From assembly GCA_947627595.1 (NCBI GenBank), contig CANQWQ010000001.1, positions 62,001 through 126,000 of the forward strand: a stretch of DNA of 64,000 bases, read 5' to 3'. Below, piece after piece: positions 25,760 through 35,360 of this stretch (positions are counted from its first letter, which is position 1; every line of letters starts with the position of its first letter). The translations under genes were made by a program, and so were the position numbers. This stretch comes from an uncultured Clostridia bacterium (GTDB lineage: Bacteria > Bacillota > Clostridia > TANB77 > CAG-508). The notes under the pieces were generated by a model. The model saw nothing but the letters and a program-made list of their open reading frames with translations, was not told the origin of the DNA and searched no databases.

Positions 25760-26518
25760 TTATTCTGATATAAGTCTGCTTTCCCCTGTTTTATAATCTA
25801 TTTCAATGCCTGGTTGATTATTATAAACATAAACATTAAACTCTACACCTTCTCCTTTATCTTCAACAGATTCAGCTTCCATTTGAACTCCACTTGCTAA
25901 CAAATTTTCATCTTCGAAAACCGGTGTCACTCTATATAAAACATGATTTTTAGTCTCTTTAACATATTCTGCGACTTCATTTTCAAAAGGTAACATTCCT
26001 TCTGTGTTCAAAAATCTTGTTCCTGTAATTAAATTCTTGTTATTTGCATTTTCTCCTGACAGTTGATAACCAATTAAATGACATCTATTATATAAATATT
26101 TTCCATCAACATTATCATATCTTATTGTTTGCCAACCACTAGGCTTTACACTTCCTATTGCACCTCTTTCCTCTGTTGGCATAATATCAACTCCAATGTT
26201 TGCAAAAGCGATTCCGCATCTTCCTAAACTATCTAATTCGCTATATTGCTCAAAACTATTTGTCGTAAAATCCTCTTCTTTAAAATTTGGAACATTTTCA
26301 TTAATTACAACATATGGTGTCGCTTCATCAAACTCTGGTAAATCTTCCATACTAAATGAAAGTTCTTGTCTTGGTGTTATTTCATTTTGGGTTTTATTAT
26401 TTTTAGATAAAAGAGTTGCAACTGTTAAAAAAACAATTATTAAAACAGTTACAAAAATCAACTCTTCTAAGCTATTTACTCTTCTAGAATTTATATTTCT
26501 TCTACGTCTTCTTCTCAT
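25760..26518 (-). CDS. Membrane-anchored DNA/RNA non-specific endonuclease (EndA/NUC-like)
   Basis: 252 residues. Arg-rich start (MRRRRRRNIN), one membrane helix (about 17-37), then a nuclease domain outside. The beta-beta-alpha-metal motif is seen as NRCHLIGYQLSGENANNKNL: catalytic His147 (in place of DRGH) and metal-binding Asn near 162. Related proteins degrade extracellular DNA or process DNA during uptake; it acts outside the membrane. Start: GAGGTGGTAAT then ATG. Promoter of cassette 1 lies just past its stop. Confidence 0.88.
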   Translation of the reverse strand: MRRRRRRNINSRRVNSLEELIFVTVLIIVFLTVATLLSKNNKTQNEITPRQELSFSMEDLPEFDEATPYVVINENVPNFKEEDFTTNSFEQYSELDSLGRCGIAFANIGVDIMPTEERGAIGSVKPSGWQTIRYDNVDGKYLYNRCHLIGYQLSGENANNKNLITGTRFLNTEGMLPFENEVAEYVKETKNHVLYRVTPVFEDENLLASGVQMEAESVEDKGEGVEFNVYVYNNQPGIEIDYKTGESRLISE

Positions 26519-26625
26519 ATTACCACCTCATCAAAACAATTTTATATTAAATACTCTTAAAAATCTACTAAAATTTTCACATAATTACAAAATTTACATA
26601 AGCTAATAAAAAAGGAGGTATATTT

Positions 26626-26814
26626 ATGTGTACTAACAATAATATTTATGGTTATGCTTATGTTCCAGTTCAAACACTTAGAAGAGTTTATTTGCCTAGT
26701 GAAGGTTTAATGTATGGTTGCATGTTTCCTGAACTTTTAAGCCCATATTATCCAAACCAATCTATCGCTGAAAATGAATATTTAAAAAATTACAATGAAA
26801 GAGGGTGCAATTAA
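26626..26814 (+). CDS. cotJA: Spore coat associated protein CotJA
   Basis: 62 residues with the CotJA pattern YVPVQTLRRVYLPSEGLMYG then FPELLSPYYP. First gene of cotJABC, normally transcribed by sigma-E in the mother cell and needed for coat assembly. Start after AAAGGAGGTATATTT; the stop (TAA) overlaps the cotJB ATG by one base, so the two are translationally coupled. Confidence 0.92.
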   Translation: MCTNNNIYGYAYVPVQTLRRVYLPSEGLMYGCMFPELLSPYYPNQSIAENEYLKNYNERGCN

Positions 26815-27077
26815 TGGAATATGAAAATTTAAATAAAACTGAGTTAATGAAAAAAATTATGGATTATAAATTTGCTGTAAATGATATGGCTTTATTTTTA
26901 GATACTCATCCATGTGATGCTAAAGCTTTAAAATTGCACAATGAGTATGTTGAAAAACTAGAAGAATATAAAATTCAATATAAAAAACAATATGGCCCTT
27001 TAACCATTTATGATGATACTGAAAATTGGAGTAAATGGGTTTATTCATCTTGGCCATGGGAAAGGAGCGGAAAATAA
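26814..27077 (+). CDS. cotJB: Spore coat protein CotJB
   Basis: 87 residues from the ATG at 26814, chosen because AGAGGG precedes it and it overlaps the cotJA stop. MKKIMDYKFAVNDMALFLDT and HPCDAKAL-type helix-loop, then YGPLT and W-W-YSSWPWE at the end, fit CotJB. Part of the CotJ coat complex. Its stop overlaps the cotJC ATG by one base (TAATG). Confidence 0.92.
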   Translation: MEYENLNKTELMKKIMDYKFAVNDMALFLDTHPCDAKALKLHNEYVEKLEEYKIQYKKQYGPLTIYDDTENWSKWVYSSWPWERSGK

Positions 27078-27685
27078 TGTGGACTTATGATAAACATTTA
27101 CAATACCCTATAAATCTAAAACACCGTGACCCACACCTAGCTAAAATTATAATTAGCCAATATGGTGGACCTGACGGTGAACTTGGTGCTTCACTTCGTT
27201 ATCTATCTCAAAAATTTGGAATGCCTGATAAAAAATCAAAAGCAGTTTTAAATGACATTGGAACTGAAGAGTTAGCACATTTAGAAATGGTTGGAACTAT
27301 AATTCATCAATTAACAGACGGTGCAACTCCAAAAGAATTAGATGCAGCTGGCCTTGCTGATTATTATACAGATCATGGCTGGGGTGTTTATCCTCAAAGT
27401 GCTGCTGGAAATCCATGGACTGCAGCATATATTGCAGTAAAAGGTGATCCTGTTGCAGATTTGACTGAAGATTTAGCAGCAGAACAAAAAGCTCGTGCAA
27501 CTTATGAAAAATTGATTGATTTATGTCAAGATAATAAAGAAGTTGTTGATGTTTTAAAATATTTAAGACAAAGAGAAATTGTTCATTTCCAAAGATTTGG
27601 CGAAGCTTTAAATGGAGTCGAAGAAAAATTAGCGCAAAAGAAATTTTATATGAACAATATGAATCAACTTTTTGATAACAAATAA
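27077..27685 (+). CDS. cotJC: Spore coat manganese-catalase-like protein CotJC
   Basis: 202 residues from the ATG at 27077 after AAAGGAGCGG; a longer frame upstream overlaps cotJB and is not used. It is a ferritin-like four-helix protein of the manganese catalase family: GTEELAHLEMV and REIVHFQRFGEAL carry two E-x-x-H metal-binding pairs. CotJC is a coat component probably detoxifying peroxide. Third gene of cotJABC, with terminator at 27693. Confidence 0.94.
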   Translation: MWTYDKHLQYPINLKHRDPHLAKIIISQYGGPDGELGASLRYLSQKFGMPDKKSKAVLNDIGTEELAHLEMVGTIIHQLTDGATPKELDAAGLADYYTDHGWGVYPQSAAGNPWTAAYIAVKGDPVADLTEDLAAEQKARATYEKLIDLCQDNKEVVDVLKYLRQREIVHFQRFGEALNGVEEKLAQKKFYMNNMNQLFDNK

Positions 27686-27692
27686 ATTTTTG

Positions 27693-27713
27693 AAACTGCC
27701 CTATTGGCAGTTT
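27693..27713 (+). terminator. Terminator of cotJABC
   Basis: AAACTGCC pairs with GGCAGTTT around CTATT, followed by TATTTTTG. Confidence 0.85.
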
Positions 27714-27796
27714 TATTTTTGTAAAAAATTTCCTTTGAATTTTGAAATCTAAAATGCTATTATTCTTTTAGTAATTGCTTTGGTTCGGAGGTTTTT

Positions 27797-28030
27797 ATGA
27801 AATTTAATTTAGATAAAAAAACTGTAAATTTGATTTTAAAATTCGAGAGAATTTCTCTTTTTATTTCTTTGATTGGAATTTTACTCCTTTACATACATCT
27901 AAAATTTTATATCAGCAACATTCTATTTGACCTTGGAACAGATATCTTCAGATTAGGAATAATAGCTGGAATTTCTTCATTTTGCTCAGGCTTATTCGTA
28001 AACAGCGTCCAACGCGGAATCTTAAGGTAA
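27797..28030 (+). CDS. Small two-helix membrane protein, unknown
   Basis: 77 residues: a charged start, one membrane helix (about 18-38), a short loop and a second (about 52-68), ending NSVQRGILR. No family name recognised. Start after TTCGGAGGTTTTT, a good site. The structured RNA element begins 14 bases after its stop, with no terminator between, so the two might be co-transcribed. Confidence 0.65.
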   Translation: MKFNLDKKTVNLILKFERISLFISLIGILLLYIHLKFYISNILFDLGTDIFRLGIIAGISSFCSGLFVNSVQRGILR

Positions 28031-28043
28031 AAATGAAAGAAAC

Positions 28044-28171
28044 AAAAAGCTTGCGAGAGCATGGTTTGTTTGCGAGTGAGAAAGTGAGGATATTGGGCAG
28101 GGTACCCAATAGGCGTAAGCCGTCTGAACGTCGACACCGAGCAAATAAACCATGGTAGGCACAAGCTTTTT
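28044..28171 (+). ncRNA. Structured RNA element, copy 1 (unassigned family)
   Basis: 128 bases. Outer stem AAAAAGCTTG/CAAGCTTTTT; asymmetric internal loop; second stem GCATGGTTTGTTTGC / GCAAATAAACCATG; then a core with ATTGGG-loop-CCCAAT, a hairpin GGC(GTAA)GCC with a GNRA loop, and a conserved GTC-GAAC-like GTCGAC segment. The GNRA loop exists only in the plus orientation. Copy 2 at 42672 keeps the core nearly base for base while both outer stems have different sequence but remain paired, which is strong evidence for RNA structure. Ends in a T-rich run, so it may also terminate transcription. The family is not one I can name. Confidence 0.75.
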
Positions 28172-28177
28172 ATAATT

Positions 28178-29623
28178 TTATCTTTTATCAATTTCTTCTT
28201 TAAACAATTTATTTAATAGCTGTGGATTTGCTTTTCCTTTTGTTTCTTTCATGGCCTGACCAACTAAGAACCCTAACGCTTTATCTTTTCCAGCTTTAAA
28301 ATCTATAATTGATTGTGGGTTGCTGTCTAAAATTTTAGAAACAACTTCTTTTATTGCCCCTTCATCAGAAATTTGAACCCATCCATTTTTCTCAACAATT
28401 TTTCCAGGTTTTTCAGGGTTTTCAAACATTTCTTCTAAGACTTTTTTAGCAATAGCTGATGAAATTTTTCCATCATCAATTAATTTTACAAGTTCGCCTA
28501 AATCTTCACCTGTAAATGGAATTGAATCTGGTTCTTCATCTTTTTCATTTAAAATTCTAGCAATATCTGACATTATCCAGTTGCTAACTGATTTAGGATT
28601 ATCACAAACTTTTATTGCCTCTTCAAACATATTTGAATAATATTTTGAAGATGTAACAATATTTGCAGCTTTCATTGATAAATCATAATCTGCTAAATAT
28701 CTCTTTTTTCTACTTTCTGGTAATTCAGGTAAATTTTTTCTGATATTATCTATATATTCATCAGATAAAATTATTGGAGCTAAGTCTGGATCTGGAAAAT
28801 ATCTGTAATCTTGAGCATCTTCTTTATCTCTCATTGAAAATGTTTTTCCTGAGATGTCATCCCATCTTAAAGTTTCTTGGCTAATTGTTCCACCATCTTC
28901 AATAACTTCTATTTGACGACTAGCTTCATATTTTATGGCTCTAACTATACTTCTAAATGAGCTCATATTTTTCATTTCTGTTCTAGTTCCTAATTTTTCA
29001 GTTCCTTTTTTTCTAACAGAAACATTAACATCTGCTCTTAGTGAACCTTCTTGCATTTTACAGTCGGAAACTTCAATATATTCGAAAATTGATTTTAATT
29101 TTCTCATATAATCTTCAGCCTCTTCTGCACTTCTCATATCTGGCTTTGAAACAATTTCAATTAAAGGAACACAGGCTCTGTTAAGGTCTACAAAGCTTCC
29201 TCTTTCATATTCATCATGATTTAATTTTCCAGCATCTTCTTCAATGTGGATTCTTTCAATTCTGATTTCTTTTTCTTCCCCATTTTCAAGTTCAACATTA
29301 ACATGTCCATCATGGCAAAGTGGTAAATCAAATTGAGAAATCTGATATGATTTTGGTAAATCAGGATAAAAATAATTTTTTCTATCGTTTTTGCTAACTT
29401 TTGTAATTTCACAATTTGTAGCAAGACCAGCTTTTACAGCATATTCTACAACCTTTTCATTTAATACAGGAAGTGCTCCAGGAAGCGCCATACAAACTGG
29501 ACAGCAATGAGTATTTGGATCTCCACCAAAATCTGTTGGACAAGAACAGAAAATTTTAGTTTTTGTAGAAAGTTCGCAGTGAACTTCTAGACCTATTATT
29601 ACTTCATAATCTTCTTTTGCCAT
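28178..29623 (-). CDS. gatB: Asp-tRNA(Asn)/Glu-tRNA(Gln) amidotransferase subunit B
   Basis: 481 residues, the usual length. EVIIGLEVHCELSTKTKIFC at the start and CPVCMALPGALPVLN are the GatB kinase-like signature; DYRYFPDPDLAP is conserved; the C-terminal YqeY-like helical domain binds tRNA. It activates the misacylated Glu-tRNA(Gln) (or Asp-tRNA(Asn)) with ATP. Its ATG overlaps the gatA stop by one base. The window has tRNA-Gln genes, consistent with the indirect Gln pathway. Confidence 0.96.
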   Translation of the reverse strand: MAKEDYEVIIGLEVHCELSTKTKIFCSCPTDFGGDPNTHCCPVCMALPGALPVLNEKVVEYAVKAGLATNCEITKVSKNDRKNYFYPDLPKSYQISQFDLPLCHDGHVNVELENGEEKEIRIERIHIEEDAGKLNHDEYERGSFVDLNRACVPLIEIVSKPDMRSAEEAEDYMRKLKSIFEYIEVSDCKMQEGSLRADVNVSVRKKGTEKLGTRTEMKNMSSFRSIVRAIKYEASRQIEVIEDGGTISQETLRWDDISGKTFSMRDKEDAQDYRYFPDPDLAPIILSDEYIDNIRKNLPELPESRKKRYLADYDLSMKAANIVTSSKYYSNMFEEAIKVCDNPKSVSNWIMSDIARILNEKDEEPDSIPFTGEDLGELVKLIDDGKISSAIAKKVLEEMFENPEKPGKIVEKNGWVQISDEGAIKEVVSKILDSNPQSIIDFKAGKDKALGFLVGQAMKETKGKANPQLLNKLFKEEIDKR

Positions 29624-31098
29624 TAGTTCTCGCCTCCTTTAAATGTAGGTTTATTATCTCTAAAGTTAGTGTTTTGCTCATAAGTATAAGCTGCTCTAAA
29701 GATTTTTTCTTCTTCAAAAGAATTTCCAATTAATAAGAAACCAATTGGTAATCCGTTTGAATCTAACTTACAAGGAACGTTCATTCCAGGAAGTCCTGCG
29801 ATATTTACAGGAACTGTACAAATATCAGCCATATACATTTCTAGTGGATTATTTGATTTTTCACCCATCTTGAAAGCTGTTATAGGTGATGTTGGTGTTA
29901 AAATCAAATCATATTTTTCAAATAATTTATCATATTCATTTTTGATTATTGTTCTAACTTTTTGAGCTTTTTTGTAATATGCATCATAATAACCAGAAGA
30001 TAACACATAAGTTCCTAAAATAATTCTTCTTTTAACCTCTGGTCCAAAGCCTTCTGAACGAGAATTTTTGTAAATATCTTTTAAATTCTCGAATTTTTCA
30101 GTTCTATAACCATATCTAATTCCGTCAAATCTTCCTAAGTTTGAGCTAGCTTCAGCGCAAGCAATTATATAATAAGTAGCTAAAGAATATTTTCCAACAT
30201 CTAGAGAACATTCTTCAACTTCTGCTCCTAATTCTCTATATTTTTCAGCAACCTCTAAAATCGCATCTTTAACTTCTGGGCTAACACCTTCTGCTAAAAA
30301 TTCTTTAGGAAGTCCTATTTTCATTCCTTTAACATCATTTACTAATGATTTAGTATAATCTATTTTTTCTCTTCTAGAAGATGTTGAATCTTTTTCGTCA
30401 TGACCTGAAATCAAATTTAAAATAATTGCAGAGTCTGTAACATCTTTAGTTAAAGGTCCTATTTGATCTAGTGATGATGCAAAAGCAACTAAACCATATC
30501 TAGAAACTAAACCATAAGTAGGCTTTAAACCAATGATTCCGCAAAGGCTAGCAGGTTGACGAATACTTCCACCTGTGTCAGATCCTAATGCAGCTGGTGC
30601 TAAATCTGCTGCAACTGCAGCTGCAGAACCACCTGAAGATCCTCCAGGAACTCTAGATAAATCCCATGGATTATGTGTTGGGAAAAAGTAAGAATGTTCT
30701 GTTGAACTTCCCATCGCAAATTCATCCATATTAAGTTTTCCTAAGAAAATCATGTCTTCTGCTTTTAATTTTTCAATAACAGTAGCATCATATGGTGATT
30801 CATAATTTTCAAGCATTTTAGAACTGCAAGTTGTTTTTGTTCCTTTAACATTCATATTATCTTTTATTCCAATAGGAACACCTGCATATTTTCCTAATTT
30901 TTCGCCTTTTTTTCTTCTTTCATCTATATCTTTAGCTTTAGCCAAAGCCTCTTCTTCCATTAGAGAAACATAAGCTTTAACTACGCCATCTTTTTCTTTA
31001 ATTCTATCAAAATAGCTTTTTACCAAATCATAAGAGGTAACTTCTTGTTTTTCTAATTTTTCAGCTATTTCGTGTATTGTATATTCATATAATTCCAT
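29623..31098 (-). CDS. gatA: Asp-tRNA(Asn)/Glu-tRNA(Gln) amidotransferase subunit A
   Basis: 491 residues. Amidase-signature family with catalytic Lys in [10 protein letters not shown], cis-Ser in [11 protein letters not shown] and nucleophile Ser in [12 protein letters not shown]. It releases ammonia from glutamine or asparagine for GatB. Middle gene of gatCAB. Ribosome binding site AAGGAGGAACTTAAA before ATG. Confidence 0.96.
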   Translation of the reverse strand: MELYEYTIHEIAEKLEKQEVTSYDLVKSYFDRIKEKDGVVKAYVSLMEEEALAKAKDIDERRKKGEKLGKYAGVPIGIKDNMNVKGTKTTCSSKMLENYESPYDATVIEKLKAEDMIFLGKLNMDEFAMGSSTEHSYFFPTHNPWDLSRVPGGSSGGSAAAVAADLAPAALGSDTGGSIRQPASLCGIIGLKPTYGLVSRYGLVAFASSLDQIGPLTKDVTDSAIILNLISGHDEKDSTSSRREKIDYTKSLVNDVKGMKIGLPKEFLAEGVSPEVKDAILEVAEKYRELGAEVEECSLDVGKYSLATYYIIACAEASSNLGRFDGIRYGYRTEKFENLKDIYKNSRSEGFGPEVKRRIILGTYVLSSGYYDAYYKKAQKVRTIIKNEYDKLFEKYDLILTPTSPITAFKMGEKSNNPLEMYMADICTVPVNIAGLPGMNVPCKLDSNGLPIGFLLIGNSFEEEKIFRAAYTYEQNTNFRDNKPTFKGGEN

Positions 31099-31113
31099 TT
31101 TAAGTTCCTCCTT

Positions 31114-31398
31114 CTATTGTATAACTTTAGGAATCCTAAACATTCCTTCATCTTGACTTGGTGCGTTTTTTAATAATTCTTCTCTTGGCAAACTTGGTTT
31201 TACTTCATCTTTTCTAAAAACATTATATTCACCATTAATACCAACGGTCTCTTTAATTTCGTCAGTATTAAGGTTATTTACAATTTCAGCAAACTCTAAA
31301 ATATCTGTCATATCTTGAGCATATTTTTCAATCTCTTCTTCTGTTAAATTAAGACAAGCAAGCTTTGCGATATGAATAATTTCATCTTTACTTATTGC
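31114..31398 (-). CDS. gatC: Asp-tRNA(Asn)/Glu-tRNA(Gln) amidotransferase subunit C
   Basis: 94 residues from the ATG at 31398, preceded by GAGAGGAG; a longer frame to 31443 has an unlikely basic N-terminus. IIHIAKLACLNLTEEEIEKY and the LRxDE-like FRKDEVKPSLPREELLKNAP belong to GatC, which stabilises GatA. First gene of the gatCAB operon. Confidence 0.95.
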   Translation of the reverse strand, partial: AISKDEIIHIAKLACLNLTEEEIEKYAQDMTDILEFAEIVNNLNTDEIKETVGINGEYNVFRKDEVKPSLPREELLKNAPSQDEGMFRIPKVIQ

Positions 31399-31480
31399 CA
31401 TTTTAAATCGCTCCTCTCTTTTTTCTTTTCCTTTAATCCTCAAAAATCTTTTATATTATATAACAAGATAGTAAAAAAAA

Positions 31481-31511
31481 CAAGCAGTAAATTGAGATTT
31501 ACCGCCCGCTT
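31481..31511 (-). terminator. Terminator of ftsZ
   Basis: On the minus strand AGCGGGCGGTAAAT pairs (with G-U pairs) with ATTTACTGCTTG and is followed by eight T. Confidence 0.85.
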
Positions 31512-31525
31512 TTTGAGTTTTAAAT

Positions 31526-32656
31526 TTATTTACTTCCCATTTTATTTTTTCTTAAAAATGTAGGGATATCTAAGTTATCAGAGCTACTATCTACTGATGT
31601 TGAATTGCTTTGTACACTAGAATTTCTAGCTCTATTTCTTTCCCAAACTGTAGAAATTGCTTCATATCCAGGTGTATTTGGTCTCTCATTATCTTTTTCA
31701 AAACCAGTAGCTATAACAGTAATTTTGATTTCATCACCCATAGAATCATCTGTAACAGCACCAAAGATGATATTAGCTTCTGGATCTGCGCTACGTTGAA
31801 CTAATTCAGCAGCAGTATTTGCTTCTAATAATCCAACATCACTACCACCAGTAATGTTAATAATTATTCCTCTAGCACCTTCTATAGAAGTTTCTAATAA
31901 TGGACTTTGAATAGCTTGTTTTGCAGCATCTTCAGCTCTGTTTTCACCACTAGCAATACCAATTCCCATGTGTGCCATACCTTGGTTTAACATAATTGTT
32001 TTAACATCTGCAAAGTCTAGGTTGATTAAACCAGGAACAGCGATTAAATCAGATATACCTTGAACACCTTGTCTTAAAACATCATCAGCCATTCTAAATG
32101 CTTCAATCATTGATGTTTTTCTGTCAATTACTTGTAACAATTTATCATTTGGAATTACTACTAAAGTATCAACTTTACCTTTTAGACTAGCTATTCCGCG
32201 TTCAGCTTGAGCTAATCTCTTTTTGCCTTCGAATGTGAATGGTTTTGTAACAACACCTATTGTTAAGATTCCTAACTCTTTAGCACATTGAGCAACTACT
32301 GGAGCAGCACCAGTACCAGTTCCACCGCCCATTCCGGCAGTAACGAATACCATATCAGCTCCTTTAATTATTTCAGCTATTTCAGCTTTATTTTCTTCAG
32401 CTGCTTGAGTTCCAATGTCTGGGTTTGCACCAGCTCCTAAACCTCTAGTTAGTTTCTCACCTATTTGCAACTTTGTGGTAGCTTTTGATTTATTAAGATC
32501 TTGTTTATCAGTATTTAAAACGATAAACTCAACATTCTTAATTCCTGCTTCAATCATTCTGTTGACTGCATTGTTACCAGCGCCACCAACTCCGATTACT
32601 TTAATAGTTGCTGTTCCGTCCATATTATAATTTAAATCATCCATATCCATTATCAT
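31526..32656 (-). CDS. ftsZ: Cell division GTPase FtsZ
   Basis: 376 residues. The tubulin signature [28 protein letters not shown] near the N-terminus and T7-loop [11 protein letters not shown] are present; a flexible Ser/Asn-rich linker leads to the C-terminal peptide [11 protein letters not shown] that binds FtsA. It forms the Z ring at midcell. Start after GGAGGAATCACCTA. Last gene of the division cluster, with its own terminator. Confidence 0.98.
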   Translation of the reverse strand: MIMDMDDLNYNMDGTATIKVIGVGGAGNNAVNRMIEAGIKNVEFIVLNTDKQDLNKSKATTKLQIGEKLTRGLGAGANPDIGTQAAEENKAEIAEIIKGADMVFVTAGMGGGTGTGAAPVVAQCAKELGILTIGVVTKPFTFEGKKRLAQAERGIASLKGKVDTLVVIPNDKLLQVIDRKTSMIEAFRMADDVLRQGVQGISDLIAVPGLINLDFADVKTIMLNQGMAHMGIGIASGENRAEDAAKQAIQSPLLETSIEGARGIIINITGGSDVGLLEANTAAELVQRSADPEANIIFGAVTDDSMGDEIKITVIATGFEKDNERPNTPGYEAISTVWERNRARNSSVQSNSTSVDSSSDNLDIPTFLRKNKMGSK

Positions 32657-32775
32657 TAGGTGATTCCTCCTTTAAAACTAAAATATATATTTTAACTAAA
32701 AATTAAAACCTAAACTTATTACACTATAATATATTAATCATTTTAGACTAAATAATCAATAGCTTTTTTAAAAAT

Positions 32776-34008
32776 TTACGAATAGAAAAACTCTTTAATT
32801 TTTTCTAATATATTTTTAAAAATATGTGTCTCTGTCCTTGCGTCTATATTGCTTGAAACTGTTTCTGCATAAGGTCTTGAAGCAATATATCTAACTAAAG
32901 CATAACTTGTTCTATAAGCAGATTTAATTGTTGAAATTAATCTTCCTGTAGAAATTTTAACTGGAATATTTAAAATTATTTTTCCTGCCATATCACTTTT
33001 GCTAATATTAACTATTCCTTCACCAGTTAAGATTACGCTGTTTATTATTGGTTTCAATCCCTTAGCTGTTATATCTTTGTTAATTATTGAGAAAATCTCT
33101 TCTATTCTGGCTTCTATAATTTCAATTAACTCAGAACTCTTAATTGTCTTATTTTTTTCATCAATATCTTTGCAAGTGTTTAAACTAATATTATTATCGT
33201 TGTCAATGTAAGACTTTAAAGCTAAACCATATTGACGTTTTAACTTATCAGCCTCTTCTTTAGATATGTTTAGGCAATATGAAATATCGCTAGTTATGTT
33301 GTCTCCACCAAGATTTATAGTATTACTATAAACATAAGATGAACCTACGAATACTCCAATTTCTGTATTTCCAGCTCCGACATCTAGTATCATTACGTTT
33401 TCTTTTAATTCATTTGTATCTAGAACTAGATTTCTTTCTGCTAGAGTTATTGGAACTATTCCATCAATTTCTATACCAACTCTTTTAAAAATAGAACTTA
33501 ACTTTTTCTTATATTCTTTATCTGCAAGAATAATTTGAGCAGTTAATGTAAGTGATGAGCTAAACTTTCCAATAGGATCTGATACAGGTTTTCCATCGTC
33601 TAATATGAACTTGTCAGGCACAATGTCTATTAACACTTTATCTTCTGGGATTTCAATGTCTCTAACTTGCATTATAGCAGCTGTTACATCTTTGATGTTA
33701 ATACCGGCATACTTATCTTTCGTGTCTTTTACGATACTGTTTTGTACTATTGTTGTGTATTTGCCAGGAATTGTAGTATATGCTGAATTTATTTTAAAAT
33801 TAGAAATATCTTCAGCTTCACTAATTGTTTTAGAGATTGCAGAGCTAATAGCTTCTTCATCAACTATAACTCCTTTTTGTATTCCAGAGCATTTGCAATT
33901 TGTAGAACATATAATTTCAATTTGATTGAAATTATTTACTTCTCCAACAACTGTACTGACCTTAGAGGTTCCAATATCGATTCCAACTATTATATCCCCT
34001 ACTGCCAA
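32776..34008 (-). CDS. ftsA: Cell division protein FtsA
   Basis: About 410 residues. Actin-like ATPase with phosphate-1 loop VGIDIGTSKVSTVVGEV and phosphate-2 motif ILDVGAGNTEIGVF; 1C domain between them; C-terminal amphipathic helix (FKNILEKIKEFFYS) tethers FtsZ to the membrane. Start: an ATG at 34023 has no ribosome binding site, whereas GGAGG inside its second codon lies 8 bases before a TTG at 34008, so TTG is preferred. Preceded by a promoter at 34063-34091 overlapping a long palindrome. Pairs with ftsZ. Confidence 0.93.
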   Translation of the reverse strand: MAVGDIIVGIDIGTSKVSTVVGEVNNFNQIEIICSTNCKCSGIQKGVIVDEEAISSAISKTISEAEDISNFKINSAYTTIPGKYTTIVQNSIVKDTKDKYAGINIKDVTAAIMQVRDIEIPEDKVLIDIVPDKFILDDGKPVSDPIGKFSSSLTLTAQIILADKEYKKKLSSIFKRVGIEIDGIVPITLAERNLVLDTNELKENVMILDVGAGNTEIGVFVGSSYVYSNTINLGGDNITSDISYCLNISKEEADKLKRQYGLALKSYIDNDNNISLNTCKDIDEKNKTIKSSELIEIIEARIEEIFSIINKDITAKGLKPIINSVILTGEGIVNISKSDMAGKIILNIPVKISTGRLISTIKSAYRTSYALVRYIASRPYAETVSSNIDARTETHIFKNILEKIKEFFYS

Positions 34009-34062
34009 AAGTCTAACCTCCATTTTCTATTTTATTTATTTTTAATTCTTCGATATGCGATA

Positions 34063-34091
34063 AGAATATTACATTTTGGACAAAATGTCAA
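34063..34091 (-). promoter_or_regulatory. Sigma-A-type promoter of ftsA-ftsZ
   Basis: On the minus strand TTGACA (34091-34086), 17-base spacer, TATTCT (34068-34063). The first three bases of the -35 box are the end of the palindrome at 34089-34160. Confidence 0.7.
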
Positions 34092-34160
34092 GAGAATTTG
34101 ATACTTTTTTGTAATAAATGTAATATTTTTGTAATATGTCTTTAGTATCAAATTCTCTTG
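34089..34160. promoter_or_regulatory. Perfect 16-bp inverted repeat flanking TGTAATA repeats
   Basis: CAAGAGAATTTGATAC (34089-34104) and its exact complement GTATCAAATTCTCTTG (34145-34160) enclose 40 bases with three TGTAATA-like units. As RNA it would be a long stem downstream of sbp, so it could end that transcript; as DNA its right end enters the ftsA -35 box, so it could be an operator. There is no good T run. Confidence 0.6.
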
Positions 34161-34190
34161 TTCCTTAGTATTTCAACGAAAATTATTTTT

Positions 34191-34595
34191 TTAAACTTCT
34201 TGTTCTTTTTTGCTTTCTTTTTTATTTGCTTTTTTATTTTTTCTTTTGTCCATCATTTTAGTCCATTTTTCTAGATAATATCTTCTTATAATTGCTAAGT
34301 TTGTAAACATTCTTCCAACAAAAACTATAATTGCAGCTAAATAAATATCAACATTAAGTTTTTCTCCTAAGATTGCTAGCAAAATTGAAAGAATTGCGTT
34401 TCCAAAAAATCCTGTTAAAAAGATTTTTAAATCGAAGTTTTTCTTAATTGTAGCTACGATTCCACCAAAAACTGAATCAAGTGCAGCTATTATGGCAATT
34501 GCCAAGTAATTTGAATATGTATAAGATACTATTGGTGCATTAAATCCAACAACAGCTCCTAAAACACAGCCTATAATTATTGCTATATATACCAT
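34191..34595 (-). CDS. sbp: Small basic membrane protein SBP (DUF1290)
   Basis: 134 residues: three to four membrane helices followed by a strongly basic Lys-rich tail (about 112-134). AAIDSVFGG-type AALDSVFGGIVATIKKNFD is the DUF1290 signature. The Gram-positive sbp gene sits between DUF881 genes and ftsA in many clostridia; function unknown. Confidence 0.88.
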   Translation of the reverse strand: MVYIAIIIGCVLGAVVGFNAPIVSYTYSNYLAIAIIAALDSVFGGIVATIKKNFDLKIFLTGFFGNAILSILLAILGEKLNVDIYLAAIIVFVGRMFTNLAIIRRYYLEKWTKMMDKRKNKKANKKESKKEQEV

Positions 34596-34607
34596 CTTTT
34601 CTTCCTC

Positions 34608-35330
34608 CTATTCATCTATCTCAGATGCATATTTAAATTCTATAGTTCCATTATATTTTGGGATCATAATGTTATCTTCTAATGTGTAACTAGCCTTTTT
34701 TCCTATTCCTGCCATTGAATCTAAGAAACCATATTTTATAGTTATACTACTTTCTAGGTATTTTTGATTTCCAATTGCTTCTATAACATAAGGAGAATCT
34801 ATTTTAGCTACAACTAAATCACTAGCTGTATTAATATAAATGTATTTATAATCTATATTTGAAATATCTGTAAGTCCGATTATTCTTTCTCCATTTATTG
34901 AAATTGCCTCAGCTCCAGCAAGTTTTAATTCATTTACTAAAGTCATAAGTTCTTCTGCAATAATTTGCTTTTTATCAGTATCTTCTAAGACTACTCTAAT
35001 TCCAGGGCCTGTAACATCAGTATAACCAGCTATTTTTTCAACTTCTGCAACTTCGTTAGCTAAAAGTTGTGAGATATCTTTATTTTCATCTATTTCTTTT
35101 GTATAATCTGCTATTTTTTGATCTGTTTCTGATATTTTAGAAGTTGCATCTTCATATTTACTCTTCCAACTAGAAAGCTCTGTTCTAAGTTCTGCTTCTC
35201 TCATTACTTCAATTCCAGTTATATCTGTTTCTGTAACTGTCTTGAATTGAATAACCATTGTTAAACCTAGAATAAAAGCTGTAATTGTTATAGATATAAT
35301 TAAGCCAATATTAACCTTTTTATTTTTCAT
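34608..35330 (-). CDS. DUF881-family membrane protein (second copy)
   Basis: 240 residues: one N-terminal membrane helix (about 7-27), coiled-coil (about 45-85), then the DUF881 domain with TGPGIRVVLED, ELKLAGAEAISINGERII and PYVIEAIGN. Extracytoplasmic. Tandem with a paralog 30 bp upstream, as in other clostridial division clusters. Function unknown; some link to cell-wall or division is suggested by context. Confidence 0.88.
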   Translation of the reverse strand: MKNKKVNIGLIISITITAFILGLTMVIQFKTVTETDITGIEVMREAELRTELSSWKSKYEDATSKISETDQKIADYTKEIDENKDISQLLANEVAEVEKIAGYTDVTGPGIRVVLEDTDKKQIIAEELMTLVNELKLAGAEAISINGERIIGLTDISNIDYKYIYINTASDLVVAKIDSPYVIEAIGNQKYLESSITIKYGFLDSMAGIGKKASYTLEDNIMIPKYNGTIEFKYASEIDE

Positions 35331-35360
35331 ATTTATCTCTTCCTTTATTTTTGATTAGTT

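Noticed and set aside
27907..28191. A 94-residue minus-strand open frame over the first RNA element
   Set aside because: It is antisense across the structured RNA core, starts inside another gene and has no ribosome binding site. The similar segment in the extended alr frame comes from the second RNA copy.
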